64,000 nucleotides of DNA from Dactylorhiza incarnata (taxonomy: Eukaryota > Streptophyta > Magnoliopsida > Asparagales > Orchidaceae): assembly GCA_033032865.1 (NCBI GenBank), contig JAWHQI010000075.1, positions 2,542,001-2,606,000 of the forward strand, written 5' to 3'. The position numbers were made by a program, and so were the translations under genes. The notes below the pieces were generated by a model. The model worked only from the letters and a program-made list of their open reading frames with translations. It had not been told where the DNA came from and ran no database searches. Shown one piece after another: positions 1-10,010 of this stretch (position 1 is its first letter; each line of letters opens with the position of its first letter).

Positions 1-16
1 GGGGGGGGGGGGGGGG
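1..16. repeat. Poly-G run at window edge
   Basis: Sixteen consecutive G open the window. Similar G/C runs occur at 42208-42222, 61626-61653 and 63620-63634, but those sit in a recognisable LTR motif. This one does not, so it may be a real homopolymer or an assembly edge. Confidence 0.6.
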
Positions 17-683
17 CGAGAAGTTGAAGGACGGCCCTGGAACATGTTTCCGTAGTGAGGGTAGAGGGATTTGCCTAGGCCGGCAGGGTAGGTTGCGCTG
101 TTGGTCGGGGGGATCTTTGGCGGCACAGAGCCACCGGTCTCCTCGCTCGTCAGGAGCTGGAATCCGGGCTTATCTATGATTTTGTCAGGAGGTGGAGGCG
201 GAGATGGAGGCCGCGACGCCTGGAGGGTCGGGGACTTCAAAGGCGAGACTGTAAGAAGTAAGGAACGGAGGTCATATATAGTTAACAAGAAACATTATGG
301 CACGCGAGATTAAGATCATACCGGTGACGTTTTTCCCAGCGAGGTTCATATCCACCTGCGGACTTTTGCGAGACCCCTCAGCGGGTTCTCTAGCGTTCTC
401 GCTCGGCAAAGCATCCTGCGAGTAGAAATGAATGACAAGCAAATTTGTTGACGTGAACTGTAGGAGTGGCTCGTACCTTCTCGTGGTGGCGATCGTCCGG
501 GGAGGAATTCAGCAGCACGGAGTCGTCCCCGGTGCGGCGAGCCGCCTTCGCCTTCTTGACTTTCGGCGACTGAGCGGGGGGTGGCCGGTTCATCCAGGCA
601 GGGACCCTGGTCATGGAGGGTAGCCCGCCGGCTCTCATCGCCCTCAGGCGAGCTTCAGCGTCTTCAGAAAGAGGCATCTCCAA
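17..683 (-). CDS. Putative antisense ORF of Tat/Retand element, two exons, partial
   Basis: Reading leftwards from an ATG at 683, an open frame runs through a Lys/Arg- and Pro-rich stretch (KVKKAKAARR near 545) to a GT donor context AAG|GTACGA near 477. A second open, Pro-rich stretch begins downstream of a pyrimidine-rich tract ending TTACAG near 249 and stays open to the window edge. The junction phase needs an acceptor near 235 rather than 249, or a different donor, so the exon ends are provisional. Retand-type elements of the Tat lineage are known to carry an antisense ORF between pol and the 3' LTR, which is exactly this position. The product's function is unknown and I recognise no domain. 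A chance antisense frame is possible, but two open stretches joined by splice-like signals make that less likely. Confidence 0.45.
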
Positions 684-874
684 GTAACTACAGTATCAGG
701 CAAAGGGGGAGGAAGGGAAGTAGCAGCGCACGCCACTGGAGACTCAGGACGATATTTATAGCCCACAGGGTGGGTCCCACCAAAGATTCCTGACAGATCA
801 TCAAGGAGCGGGCGAATACCAGGGGTTGGACGATTCTTCGCGAGCACAAATGTCCTCACGAAGAGCGGGGATTG
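17..874 (+). mobile_element. 3' internal region of plus-strand Tat/Retand-like Ty3 element (partial)
   Basis: This stretch lies immediately 5' of an LTR that starts TGTACAACCCC at 875. It ends in a purine-rich tract, GAAGAGCGGGGA, which could be the polypurine tract. No sense-strand coding sequence is evident. The antisense strand carries a putative ORF, described separately. The matching LTR in the opposite orientation at 3855-4590 is attached to a Tat-type pol, which supports assigning this region to the same family. The rest of the element would lie left of the window. The Tat assignment is inference from the LTR match. Confidence 0.55.
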
Positions 875-1746
875 TGTACAACCCCGATATTCGCCAGGCA
901 AGGATACGGTCTAAAGAAGGCAGTGGAACGGAGCTCGCTGAAGGGCGAGCAAGAAGGGTCGACGAGATAAGAGCTCGCGGGTGTGTTTGTCGAACTCCCC
1001 CGGTCTCGTCGACCATACCCCTGTTCGGCGAGATCATCAGCAGTCGACGAAGCGTTCAATGATCATTAAAGCCAAAGGGATGGTCTCGCAAGGGGAGCCG
1101 CGAGATCCCGACCTCGGCAATTTACCGCGGAGAAGCAACGACCGGCGAGCCATCCATCTCGGCAGACATCGCCCGGATTGGCCGGCGAGGTCCTCGCAAG
1201 GGATCGCCTAAGAGGGGCATTGCGAGTAGGGCTCGCGAGGAGGCCCGCGAGAACATAAGATCTCGCAGGAAGGTTCTCGCAGCCCCTTGCCCATAAGCAG
1301 ATAGGGTCAAATTCCCCTTTTACCCTTGGTGGTCTGCCTTTAGCCTCTCCAAACAGCGGAGTTTGGCTGTTAGCAGACCCATTTGGGGTGCGGATAGTAA
1401 AATCAAAAGGCGGAATCCTGCTATTTGCAGGCCATATCAGAAAATCTATAAATAGGACCTTAAGGACACCTTTGGAGAGGATCTCACTTCAGCTTCTCTC
1501 TCCTCAGGCTTTCTTTGGTTAGCATTTCCAGAGCTCTCCAAGGTGCCCGATTCTCAGCTTTGTCTTGGGAGGGGAAGCGCTCAACGATCTTCCGGGTTAG
1601 TGGAGGGACCTCCTCGCTGTGACTAAGGTCTTAGTCTTCTTTCTAGTCTTTTGTCTACCTTCTCTGAGGGATCAGTAAGGGCTAGCTGCCCCTCATTTCG
1701 GTGAGGGCCCCGTGCTCCACAAGAGACCGAGAAATTGGTTTCAACA
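875..1746 (+). mobile_element. LTR of Tat/Retand-like element, plus orientation
   Basis: The LTR begins TGTACAACCCCGA and ends GGTTTCAACA. It is an inverted, diverged copy of 3855-4590; both share the U3 end, the TATA region, the block ending GGACCTCC...GACTAAGGTCTTAGTC, and the terminal CAACA. It abuts a broken antisense RNase H at 1747. The simplest reading is the 3' LTR of a second copy of the family inserted into the minus-strand copy; the other target-site flank would be outside the window. The U3 is rich in GCGAG/CTCGC words. Confidence 0.75.
1447..1455 (+). promoter_or_regulatory. LTR TATA box
   Basis: TATAAATAG lies in the middle of the LTR, downstream of the GCGAG-rich U3 and upstream of a pyrimidine-rich leader. 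The minus copy has the equivalent CTATAAATAG at 4151-4160. Confidence 0.6.
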
Positions 1747-2158
1747 ATCACTGCCTCGTACTCGGCCTGGTTGTTGGTAATTGTAAAATGGATGCTTAAG
1801 GCTTGCTCGATCTTAGTCCCTTTGGGGCTCAACAGGATGATTCCTCCTCCATAGGAGTGTTTCCCTGACGTACCATCCACCGACATCTTCCATGCCACCG
1901 GGGGAGGTAATTCATGCTCCCCCACTTCGGCTGTGTAATCCGCCATGAAGTCCGCCACTGCTTGGGCCTTGATTGACAACCTAAGCACAAACGCGATGTC
2001 AAACTCACTCAGCTCCACAGACCATTTTGCCAATCTCCCTGAGTGCTCCAACCCCTTCCATGACTTTGCGAAGTGGGTGGTCATTCACCACTTTGATCGA
2101 GTGTGCTTGGAAGTAAGGCCGGAGATTTCGGGCCGATACCACCTAAGCGAAGGCCTTC
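1747..2158 (-). pseudogene. Second (archaeal-type) RNase H of Tat element, truncated
   Basis: The antisense translation shows the RNase H core: MSVDGTSG, a glycine-rich GGGIILLSPKGT strand, and NNQAEYEAVI. The frame is cut directly after that motif by the CAACA end of the plus-strand LTR at 1746. An additional RNase H after the ordinary RT/RNase H is characteristic of the Tat lineage, so this domain helps identify the element. The upstream join to the first RNase H (near 2084-2160) contains a stop or frame break. Integrase and the 3' LTR of this copy are missing from the window, presumably displaced left by the inserted copy. Confidence 0.7.
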
Positions 2159-3238
2159 TTAAATTGGGTATCGGAGCTCCGCCTTCCTCAGCACTCGGCT
2201 AACGTAGTTGATGGGGAACTGCCTCCTCCCTTCTTCCTGGACCAACACCGAACTTACTGCTTCGGATCCTACCCCCAAGTATAGGTATAAATCCTCTCCT
2301 TGTCTTGGTCCCTGGAGTAGAGGAGTCTGGGTGAGTTTCTCTTTCAGAGCTTGGAATGCTTCCTCACATGTTGAGGTCCATTCAAACTTTTTGTTTCCCC
2401 TTAGTACCTTGAAGAAGGGTGCACACTTCTCACCCGCCTTGGAGAGGAACCTACTGAGTCTGGCCAATTTTCCTGTGAGGCTCTGAACCTCCTTCAAATT
2501 TCTTGGCGACCCCAACTCCATGATTGCTTTAACTTTGTCGGGGTTAGGCTCCACGCCCGCTGGGGTGAGCAAGTGACCCAGGAACTTTCCCCTGCTAGCC
2601 CCGAAGACACACTTCAGGGGGCTGAGCTTCATCTTATACTTCCGTAAGGTCCCAAAGGTCTCTTCAAGGTCTTGAAGGTGAGACTCGAGGTCCCGGCTCA
2701 TATCATGAGATCATCAACATAGACCTCCAGGTTTCTTCCCTTCTGCTCTTGGAAGACCCTGTCCATCATTCGTTGGTACGTGGCCCCCGCATTCTTGAGC
2801 CCAAAGGGCATCATCTTATAACAATAACACTCATCCCCCGCGATGAAGGAGACGTCCTTGACATCAGGTGTGCATGCGGATTTGATGGTAACCTGAAAAT
2901 TCATCTAAAAAAGACATTATCGAGAAACCGACGCCTGAATCAACCAGCGCGTCGATTCGAGGCAAGGAGTAGCAATCCTTGGGGAAAGATTTATTAAGTA
3001 GTGAGAAATCAACACACATGCGCCACTTACCTCCCCCTTTTTTCACCATAACTACATTGGAGACCCAGCCTGGATACTGGATCTCCGATACAAAACCTGC
3101 TTGGAGGAGCTTGCCCACCTCCTCCCTGATGGGGCCTTCCAGCTTGTCGGCGATGGCCCTCTTCTTTGGGCGGATGGGCCGAGAGACGGGATCGAGGTTG
3201 AGACGGTGATATGCCATGTCCGCATCAATCCCGGGCAT
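2159..3238 (-). pseudogene. Reverse transcriptase and first RNase H of Tat element, broken
   Basis: Minus-strand frames contain, in order, the RT fingers (RPIRPKKRAI, then KKGGGKWRMCVDFSLLNK), the FLDEFSGYHQI block, the MMPFGLKNAGATYQRMM block, the catalytic YVDDLMI near 2700, and the LLTPAGVEPNPDKVKAI connection leading into a degenerate first RNase H. The catalytic Asp pair is present. The reading frame breaks near 2870-2900 and a stop follows YVDDLMI, so no full RT can be made. The first RNase H reads LGVGSEAV where a catalytic DASE-like motif would be expected, so it is probably inactive. Divergence is similar to that of the neighbouring protease fragment. Confidence 0.8.
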
Positions 3239-3854
3239 CCGAGGCCAACACCCTTTTGCTCTCCACCTTCATCTCATCGAACGCCCTCTTGAAGATGACG
3301 TTGACGGAGCTTCTGTTGTCCACGAGGATCCGGGACACCGTGAAGTTCTCAATGGCGGTCTGGATGACCAACGCATCGAAGAAAGGGTCCTCATGACCCG
3401 ACAAGTCCCAATGAGAGAAAGTAAATTTTTCTGTCGGGGGTGGGTCCGTGGATGTCGAAGCCACGCTCCGGCGGTAGATGGTATGGAGGCTTGCCTTGCG
3501 GGTTGCCTCAACCCCTACACCCCCATGGATCACTCCGATCCCTCCTCGGGTCCCCATATTGACCCTATCCTCGCACCTTTCCTCCTCATCCTCTCGAGGC
3601 AGGACTTCCTCAATCCTCACTTGATGCTGCTGACACTGCGCCGGCAATCTGTCCCTCTTCGTCTCCAAGAACTCTGGGCAAGTGGTCGTCGCGTGACCTT
3701 CCTTATCGTGGAAGTCACAGTATGGAAACGTCACCTCTCCCCTCTCGGCCTCTGCCGCCCTATTCCCCATTCTCCTTCCTGCTCCCACTTCTGCTCCTGT
3801 CCCTTCCTAGGAACTTTCTTGGACCAGCCACACTCCACTCTCACCGCAATAAAA
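3225..3854 (-). pseudogene. Gag C-terminus (CCHC-like) and aspartic protease of Tat element
   Basis: The minus-strand frame, entered just inside the 5' LTR, shows a zinc-knuckle-like CDFHDKEGHATTTC and, about 100 residues later, a protease block ILVDNRSSVNVIF. The expected catalytic D-S/T-G is degenerate (D-N-R-S-S), so the protease is probably inactive. Gag upstream of the knuckle is missing. The LTR ends at 3855 and gag C-terminal coding sequence follows with no recognisable primer-binding site, implying an internal deletion next to the LTR. Confidence 0.65.
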
Positions 3855-4590
3855 TGTTGAAACCGATTTCTCAATCTCTTGTGAAGCTCAGTCCCTCGAC
3901 AAGTCGAGGGGCAGCTAGCCCTTACTGATCCCTCGAAAAGAGCAGACTGTCGATTAGGAGCTAGACTAAGACCTTAGTCACAACAAGGAGGTCCCACCAC
4001 AAACCCAAAAGATCGTTGAGCGCTTCCCCTCCCAAGCCAAAGCTGAGACTGGGCACCTTGGAGAGCTGGAGAGCTAAACCAAAGTAACCAAGGGGAGAAG
4101 AAGCTTAGAGTACTGAGATTGGAATCCTCTCCCAAGGTGCCCTTCAAGGTCTATTTATAGTTTTTTGTTCATGGTCTGTTAATAGCGGAATTCCGTCTTT
4201 TGGTTTTACTAAACGCACCCCCATTTAGCCTACTAACAGCCAAACTCCGCTGTTTGGAGGGGCTAACAGCAGACCACCATGGGCAGAGGGGTAATTTTGC
4301 CTCCTTAGCCCATTGGCAAGTGGCCTACGAGAAGGCCACTCATGGGAGCTCCCGTGAGTCTCCTAGCGAGTATGGCTCGTGAAACCCCTCTTAGGCGAGC
4401 ACTCTGCGAAGGCCACGCTTGCCCTCCTTCTGGCGACATCCGTCGAGGCCGGGTCTTGCATTCCCTCCTGCGAGCTCCCCTCGGCCCGTACGCCCCAACT
4501 CTCGCGACCCCTTAGTGGCGAGATGACCTCTTCCAGCCCAAATTACTAATCTTCGGGCCTTACCTCCTCAGGCGAACTCGGGGTTGTACA
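3855..4590 (-). mobile_element. 5' LTR of minus-strand Tat/Retand-like element
   Basis: On the plus strand it begins TGTTGAAACC and ends GGGGTTGTACA. It is the reverse complement of 875-1746, with many substitutions and about 130 bp less sequence. It includes a TATA box (CTATAAATAG in reverse at 4151-4160) and GCGAG/CTCGC-rich U3 sequence at 4310-4580. It interrupts the RNase H of chromovirus L exactly at 4591. Confidence 0.75.
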
Positions 4591-5053
4591 TCTACGTACT
4601 TTAGGTTTTGTGATCTGAAAAGATGTCACTGTAAACCCCATACAAATAGTGTCTCCAGATTTTTAGTGCATAAATCACGGCTCCCATCTCTAAGTCGTGC
4701 ACCGAATAGTTCTGCTCGTGCTTCTTTAAGTATCATTAAGCGTAAGCGATCACATGTCCGTGCTGCATTAAAACTCCACCCATTCCCGAGTATGATGCAT
4801 CTATGTACACTTGAAATCCTTCCTTCCCAGATGGAATTGCAAGGATCAGAGCGGAGACGAGTCTACTCTTTAGTTCTTAGAAAGTCGCTTCACACCTCAG
4901 AGTCCATACGAACAGTGCGTTCTTCTTTGTCAATGGCATAAGAGGAAGCGTAATCCGGGAGAATCCTTCCACGAACTTTCGATAGTATCCGGCAAGTTCC
5001 CGGAAACTCAGTACGTCAGACGTTGTTTTCAGTTGAGGCTAGTCTCGCACTTC
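4591..5053 (-). pseudogene. RNase H of chromovirus L, truncated by Tat insertion
   Basis: Reverse-strand translation gives the tether FRELAGYYRKFVEGFSRI, then LAIPSGKEGFQVYIDAS (RNase H catalytic region), [14 protein letters not shown], and FSDHKTLKY, where the Tat LTR begins. At least one stop interrupts the frame (before YLKKHEQNY) and a frame break lies upstream near 4900. The order and spacing match ordinary Ty3 RNase H. The remaining RNase H, integrase and 3' LTR of L must lie left of the window beyond the Tat insertions. Confidence 0.75.
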
Positions 5054-5638
5054 CTAAACCTTCGCCAGATCCACCGCCAATCCTGCCCCACTGATGATAT
5101 GCCCTAGGAAGGTTACTTCCTTAAGCCAAAATTGGCACTTGCTAAACTTAGCATATAACTTGTGCTCTCTAAGCCTTTCCAACACGAGTGACAGGTGTTG
5201 TGTATGTTCCTCCTCCATACTTGAGTAAATAAGTATATCATTTATGAATACTATAAAGAAGACATCCAGGTAGGTTTCGAACACACAGTTCATTAGACTC
5301 ATGAATGTGGAGGGGGCATTTGTGAGTCCAAAGGGCATTACCGTGAACTCATAGAGACCATACGAACTGCTGAAGGCCATCTTCAGAATATCTTCTTCTT
5401 GGATCCGTAGTTGATAGTATCCCAATCTCAAGTCTAGTTTTGAAAACTAATGCGCTCCTTCCAACTGGTCAAACAACTCGTCGATCTGGGGCAAAGGGTA
5501 AATGTTCTGCACTATTAGTCTGCTGAGCTCCCAGTATTCGATGTACAATCGAAGAGTCCCATCCTTCTTCTTTACAAACAATACTGGGGCTCCCCATGGT
5601 GAAGAGCTCGACCGGACGAACCCTGACTCTACTAACTC
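5054..5638 (-). pseudogene. Reverse transcriptase of chromovirus L, catalytic Asp mutated
   Basis: The minus strand encodes [16 protein letters not shown], the [14 protein letters not shown] block, [17 protein letters not shown], and the active-site region [10 protein letters not shown]. The first Asp of the usual DD pair is Asn here (GAT to AAT), so the polymerase is dead as well as frameshifted. Stops occur near 5451 and 5640. The segment continues the protease frame at 5639-6267 and leads into the RNase H below 5053. Sequence features are shared with the inverted block of AB (17541-18851), suggesting the same lineage. Confidence 0.8.
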
Positions 5639-6267
5639 TTACAGATGGGTGCGGAACTCTGCCAACTCCTTTGGGGCCATCCTGTAGGGTGCTCTGGATA
5701 TGAGTCTGGCACCTGGCGCTAACTGAATCTGAAAGTTTTTTTCCCTGTGTGACGGTAACCCGTGTAGTTTTTCTGGAAATACATCGGGAAAGTTGCAAAC
5801 TATGAGGATATCGGTTAGGGGAGTCTTTGTTTCCTTCATCTCAAAATAAATCATATAAACTTTGTCTCCCTGTAGGTGGGCCTTGACGGCCTGAGTAGAT
5901 GAAAGTAAACGACGGGAGGCCAAGTTAGTACCTTCGAAGGTCACGTAGGTGGTGTCGTATCTCAGCATAACTCTCCTTGCTGGGCAATCAATTGGGGCTT
6001 GGTTCCAGGTGAGCCATGTCATACCCAAGACGAGATCGAAGTCTGGCATCTTCAGGACTATTGTCAGAGCATCGAAGGTTAGGCCTCCGATGGTCACCTT
6101 TAGGAGGCACTTTGTTGTCACTTCGAACTCCGTTCCATTTGGAAGATGTACCCTCCTTGTGGCTCCATTATAAAGTCGGACCTCGTCTAAGTCCTTGATA
6201 AAGTCTTCTGAGATAAAATTGTGAGAAGCTCCCGTGTCAACCATGGTTTGGGCAGGCTTGCCGCACA
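5639..6267 (-). pseudogene. Protease and RT N-terminus of chromovirus L
   Basis: This 209-codon minus-strand frame begins VCGKPAQT and holds the aspartic protease signature MVDTGASHNF. It continues with FDLVLGMTWL (the second protease strand), the linker FPDVFPEKLHGLP, and [13 protein letters not shown] at the start of RT, where the frame breaks. The catalytic D-T-G is intact. The frame starts directly after a splice-acceptor-like AATAG at 6268, without a convincing ATG, which fits a spliced gag-pol fusion rather than an independent ORF. Confidence 0.75.
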
Positions 6268-6384
6268 CTATTACTATTCCTGAATTATGGTGTAATTTAA
6301 AGCGACTAAGTTTTCTATCTCTAGCAATCCATTATCAAATCTACAAATCTAAGAATTTTAAAAGACCTTTAGCAACTAGCATAC
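6268..6384 (-). other. Putative spliceosomal intron at gag-protease boundary of L (117 bp)
   Basis: On the minus strand the gag frame reaches GTTATGACAG, followed by GTATGC. The segment ends GAATAGTAATAG directly before the protease frame TGTGCGGC. It is AT-rich compared with both flanks and contains three in-frame stops (TAG, TGA, TAA), so neither a single readthrough nor continuous translation can join the two frames. Removal as GT...AG joins them in phase. H (53767-53842) and K (34466-34546) have equivalent segments. No transcript evidence is available. Confidence 0.55.
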
Positions 6385-6607
6385 CTGTCATAACCCTATC
6401 CAGGATTCGTGGTTGAGCAAAATCCAGAGCATACATTTGGTCTCTTTCCTGTCTATGTTATGCCCGGTGGAATCCTCGGCCTCGACCACGTCCTCGGCCC
6501 CTGGGTTGTTAAGCTGGTGGTGTTGGGACTCTTTGGGGGCAGTTGATGCGGATGTGGCCTGGTTGGTGACAATAGTAGCATAGTTGTGGGGGAGGTACTC
6601 CTCCACC
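6385..6607 (-). pseudogene. Gag C-terminus (CCHC zinc knuckle) of chromovirus L
   Basis: The minus strand encodes an intact CCHC knuckle, CYYCHQPGHIRINC, preceded by GGGVPPPQL and followed by a Thr/Pro/Gln-rich tail leading to the QPRILDRVMTG junction with the putative intron. A frame change is needed between the knuckle and that tail. Gag is cut at 6608, where the LTR of K begins TGTAACACCC on the plus strand. Upstream gag, primer-binding site and 5' LTR of L are not in the window. Confidence 0.7.
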
Positions 6608-6900
6608 TTGTAACACCCAACCCATTGCACGGTATATAATAGTAGGTCCAGCCAGGATCCCACGCCATATAAAGTGAATGAACCAGAGGGTTATGGAATC
6701 AGTTACCCAACCAACTATTATCTCAGAGTTACACATAAGCAAAAAAATAAATTAATTATCATGAACCAGAACAGTTGTGTCTAAGCACCGCATACATACT
6801 ATCATCACAAATGTCAGCACGCAAGGCGACACATATCGTGCTCATATGGCACACTTTCAGTGTACTCCCCGAGTCCACTTCCATCCTCAGATAAATAACT
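6608..6900 (-). mobile_element. 3' LTR of Tekay-like element K, segment 1 (LTR 3' end)
   Basis: The plus strand starts TGTAACACCC, the reverse complement of a GGGTGTTACA LTR terminus. It is homologous to 35921-36080 (both contain TATATAATAGTAG, CCACGCCATATAAAGTGAA and ATTATCTCAGAGTTACA). The latter abuts a primer-binding site, so this is the other LTR of the same element. It stops at 6900, where Copia element C1 is inserted with a TAACT duplication, and resumes at 12020. Confidence 0.7.
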
Positions 6901-7774
6901 TGTTAAAATTTTTGATGAACCGTTTAGGAGTAAGCAGGAGTTGCATCAACTGAGTTATAGCCAAACAACCACAATACCACACAGCAACACAATAGTCTTT
7001 ATTGAATCACAAAAACTTCATTACATTTCGAGACATACATGGAGAGACATGATTCATAAGAATCACGAAGGATAGAAGAACAACACACACCAAAAAACAC
7101 AAATCCGACGACCTGACAAAATAGAGACAGCACAGACTGCTCCACTCTAGAGACCTCCCGGCTTGTCCTGAGACCGCACGAACAGAATACAGGCAAGATG
7201 ACCTGCACTGCAAGACCGCCACCTCAGACCGCACGAACTGGAGCTTATTGAACAGAATAGAGAACAGAAGCTGTCGCCAGGCCGCAACTCAGATTGCCTA
7301 ACTACAGAAGGTCGCCTGATCGCTGAGCTCACTGCGAACAGCACAAGAACAACATAAACCAGTCCGCAGACAAGCCGCTGCCGAACTGTTTATTCAAGCC
7401 ATTGGGAAATCACAAAGGAAGGAGACTGCAATCTGCTGACCGCAAACCTGCGAACACAACAAGCAGTCAACTCGCTTCCGAGACCGCCCGACCTCAAAGT
7501 TGAGACCGCACAAAATAACCCAGGCTCTAGTTCTTACAGTTCTCGTTATGAATGACGGGCCCTGCACCCCTATTTATAGGTGAGAGGACGGATGTCGTCA
7601 CCGCCGCAAGAGAGGTATAGTCACCACCCATCAGATCACGAGCGGTCTCACAGAGCAGACCGCGAGATCACACCACTTGGGCAACACCCTGTCCAAGACC
7701 GCAAATCAGCAGCAGACCGCGCACAAGCCGCACGGACACAGATCACTCCTTCCTTAGACTGCCTAGAGCAAACC
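6901..7774 (-). repeat. C1 3' LTR, 5'-truncated
   Basis: It starts TGTTAAAATTTTTG on the plus strand and runs colinear with 10860-11734, including the TATA region (CTATTTATAGG near 7570). After AGAGCAAACCA at 7774 it switches abruptly to antisense RT coding sequence, marking the deletion breakpoint. Confidence 0.9.
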
Positions 7775-8182
7775 ATACAGGGCTTTCTTCAGTTTGCAGA
7801 CCTAGTCCGGACAATCCTCCGAGATGAAGCCCGCCGGTTGGATTATGAAGATATCCTTGTCAATCTCTCCGTATAAGAAAGCATTCTTCACGTCGAGCTG
7901 CAAAATCTCCCATCCACTGGATGCCGCCAAAGCAATAACAAATCGAACCGAAGTCATCTTTGCCACTGGACTGAACATCTCATCATAATCTTCTCCGTAC
8001 TATTGTGAGAACCTGTGAGCCACAAGGCGAGCCTTGTATCGCTCGATCGTGCCGTCAGCTTTCTTCTTGAGCTTATAGACCCACTTGCATGTCACATGGG
8101 TAATGCCCTTGGGCCTGGGCACTAGAGACCAAGTCTCATTCTTCTTGAGAGCATCCATCTCCTCCTGCATAGCAATGTCCCA
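7775..8182 (-). pseudogene. Copia RT N-terminal fragment of C1
   Basis: The minus strand reads WDIAMQEEMDAL, then KWVYKLKKKADGTIERYKAR, FSPVAKM, LDVKNAFLYGEI and VCKLKKALYG, the standard order of the first third of Copia RT. It ends at KALYG, where the truncated LTR begins, so the catalytic YVDD block is gone. In-frame stops occur just before WDIAM, inside the segment before YGEDYDE, and before VCKLKK. The fragment is non-functional. Confidence 0.85.
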
Positions 8183-10010
8183 CTACTTCACGCCTTTGGC
8201 CTTCTCAAAGCTCGACGGCTCCTGCTCATCCAAGGGACCAGCAAAGAAACATGAGACAAAGCTCACCATGTTTCCTCCTGTGTATCGATCAGGTGGCTTG
8301 ATAGTCCTCTTCGACCTCCTAAGAGGTTGCACCTGACTAATCACCTCCTCAGCTGCTTCTTCTGTGCTAGCTCCTCTTCCAAGCGAACTTGGAGCATCGC
8401 TCCCACTGCTTCCAGAACCTGAAGCTTCCATCTCTGAGCTTGACACAGCTGGATCTCCTAGTGAAACAGGCAAATCCACTTGAAGATTTCCCGCAACATT
8501 CTCTTTTTCATCAACCCCGCTCTCCGGTAGTTCAACTCCTGAACTCCCCTTGTAGGAAGTCACCTCATCGAACACCAAATCCCGAGATACCACTGATCTC
8601 CGTGTCTCAGGATCCATGCATCTCCATCCCTTCTTCTGCTCATCATATCCAACAAAGACTAGCCTCCTTGCTTTCACATCTAGCTTTGTCCGAAGAGCAT
8701 CAGGGATATGGACATAACAGGTTGACCCGAACACCCGAAGGTGTGCAACACTTGGCTTCTCCTTGAACATCAGTTCGTGAGGGGCCTTCATGTTAATAGG
8801 ACTTAGAGGCATCCTGTTGATGACGTATGCCGCACAAGACATTCCCTCCACCCAAAAGGACTTTGGGATACTCTTGGCATAAAGCCAGCATTTGCAGGTT
8901 TCCGTCAGATGACGGATCTTCCGCTCTGCAACGCCATTTTGCTGTGGAGTATGGGCATAAGTGAGCTCTCTCTGGTCGTCGTGCTTCCTGCAAAAACTTA
9001 AGAACTCACCAGAGGTGAATTCCCCACCATTGTCAGTTCTCAATTTTTTCACCCGCAGGCCTAACCGACCTTCTACCAGCTCCTTGAACTCCACGAACTT
9101 CGCAAAATCTTCTGACTTCTCTTTCAGAAAATACACCCAGACATATCTGGTGTAATCGTCGATCAACACCAACATATATCTGTTGCCTCCAAGGCTTGGG
9201 GTGGCAGTTGGTCCCATCAAATCACCGTGAATGCATTCGAATGGCGCTTTGCACCTTGTTTGCGATTTATCAAATGGAAGTCGATGAGACTTACCAAACT
9301 GACATCCCGCACAAACATGACCGTCTCCATAAGAGGACAAGCTAGGCAAGCCCTTCACAAGGCCCCTTTCCGCCATAGCCTTCAATTTGTCCATGCCTAC
9401 ATGCCCCAATCTTTCATGCCAGATAGCCACACTATCATTGGTCTTCATCTTGTCAACATAGGTACTTGTCGATAAAACCAACAAGTCCTTTACCCGCTTT
9501 CCAACATGAATTACATCTCCCTTTATCTCCGGTTGAATTTTAAGAAACTTCACTTCTGTTGGGCCAAATAGAACGTGATAACCGGCATCGACCGCATTGG
9601 TCACAGAGAAGAGATTCTTCTTCATAGCCGGCATGTGATAAACACTCCTCAGTGTGAGTGGACCCATATCACTGCTCAGAGAGACAACACCTTCTTGTTC
9701 TACTGCATGAACTGAATTATCAGCCGTAATGATAGCATCGTTACCTGAGTAAGGTGCCAAAGAAGAGAACTTTGATTCATCTCCGGTGAGGTGATGCCCA
9801 CACCCTGAATCCACGATCCAATCCTCTTCGAAGTTGATGGCAGCCAAGGCCTTAACGGGCATCGCCATCATATTGGCCGCAAAGGCTGCTCCCCATCCAG
9901 CTTCATCAGACTTTGGCTTCTCCTTCTCCGCTGCATGTCCCGACTGAAGATTAACCCGACAATCCTTCTTGAAGTGGCCGGTCTTATTGCACCTGAAGCA
10001 CCTTGGTCCC
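8183..10010 (-). pseudogene. Copia CCHC-protease-integrase of C1
   Basis: A long open minus-strand frame (562 codons from the ATG at 9871) begins close after the zinc knuckle CFRCNKTGHFKKDC, which lies in the same frame upstream near 9955-10000. Counting from that ATG, the protease catalytic motif WIVDSG lies at residues 18-23. The integrase HHCC finger is H152, H157, C187, C190. The integrase triad is D217, D280, E316 with the 35-residue D-E spacing intact, followed by GKSHRLPF-type and C-terminal motifs. The frame is closed by TAG at 8180. It lacks an upstream in-frame gag because of a frameshift near 10010. The integrase itself looks structurally complete. Confidence 0.88.
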
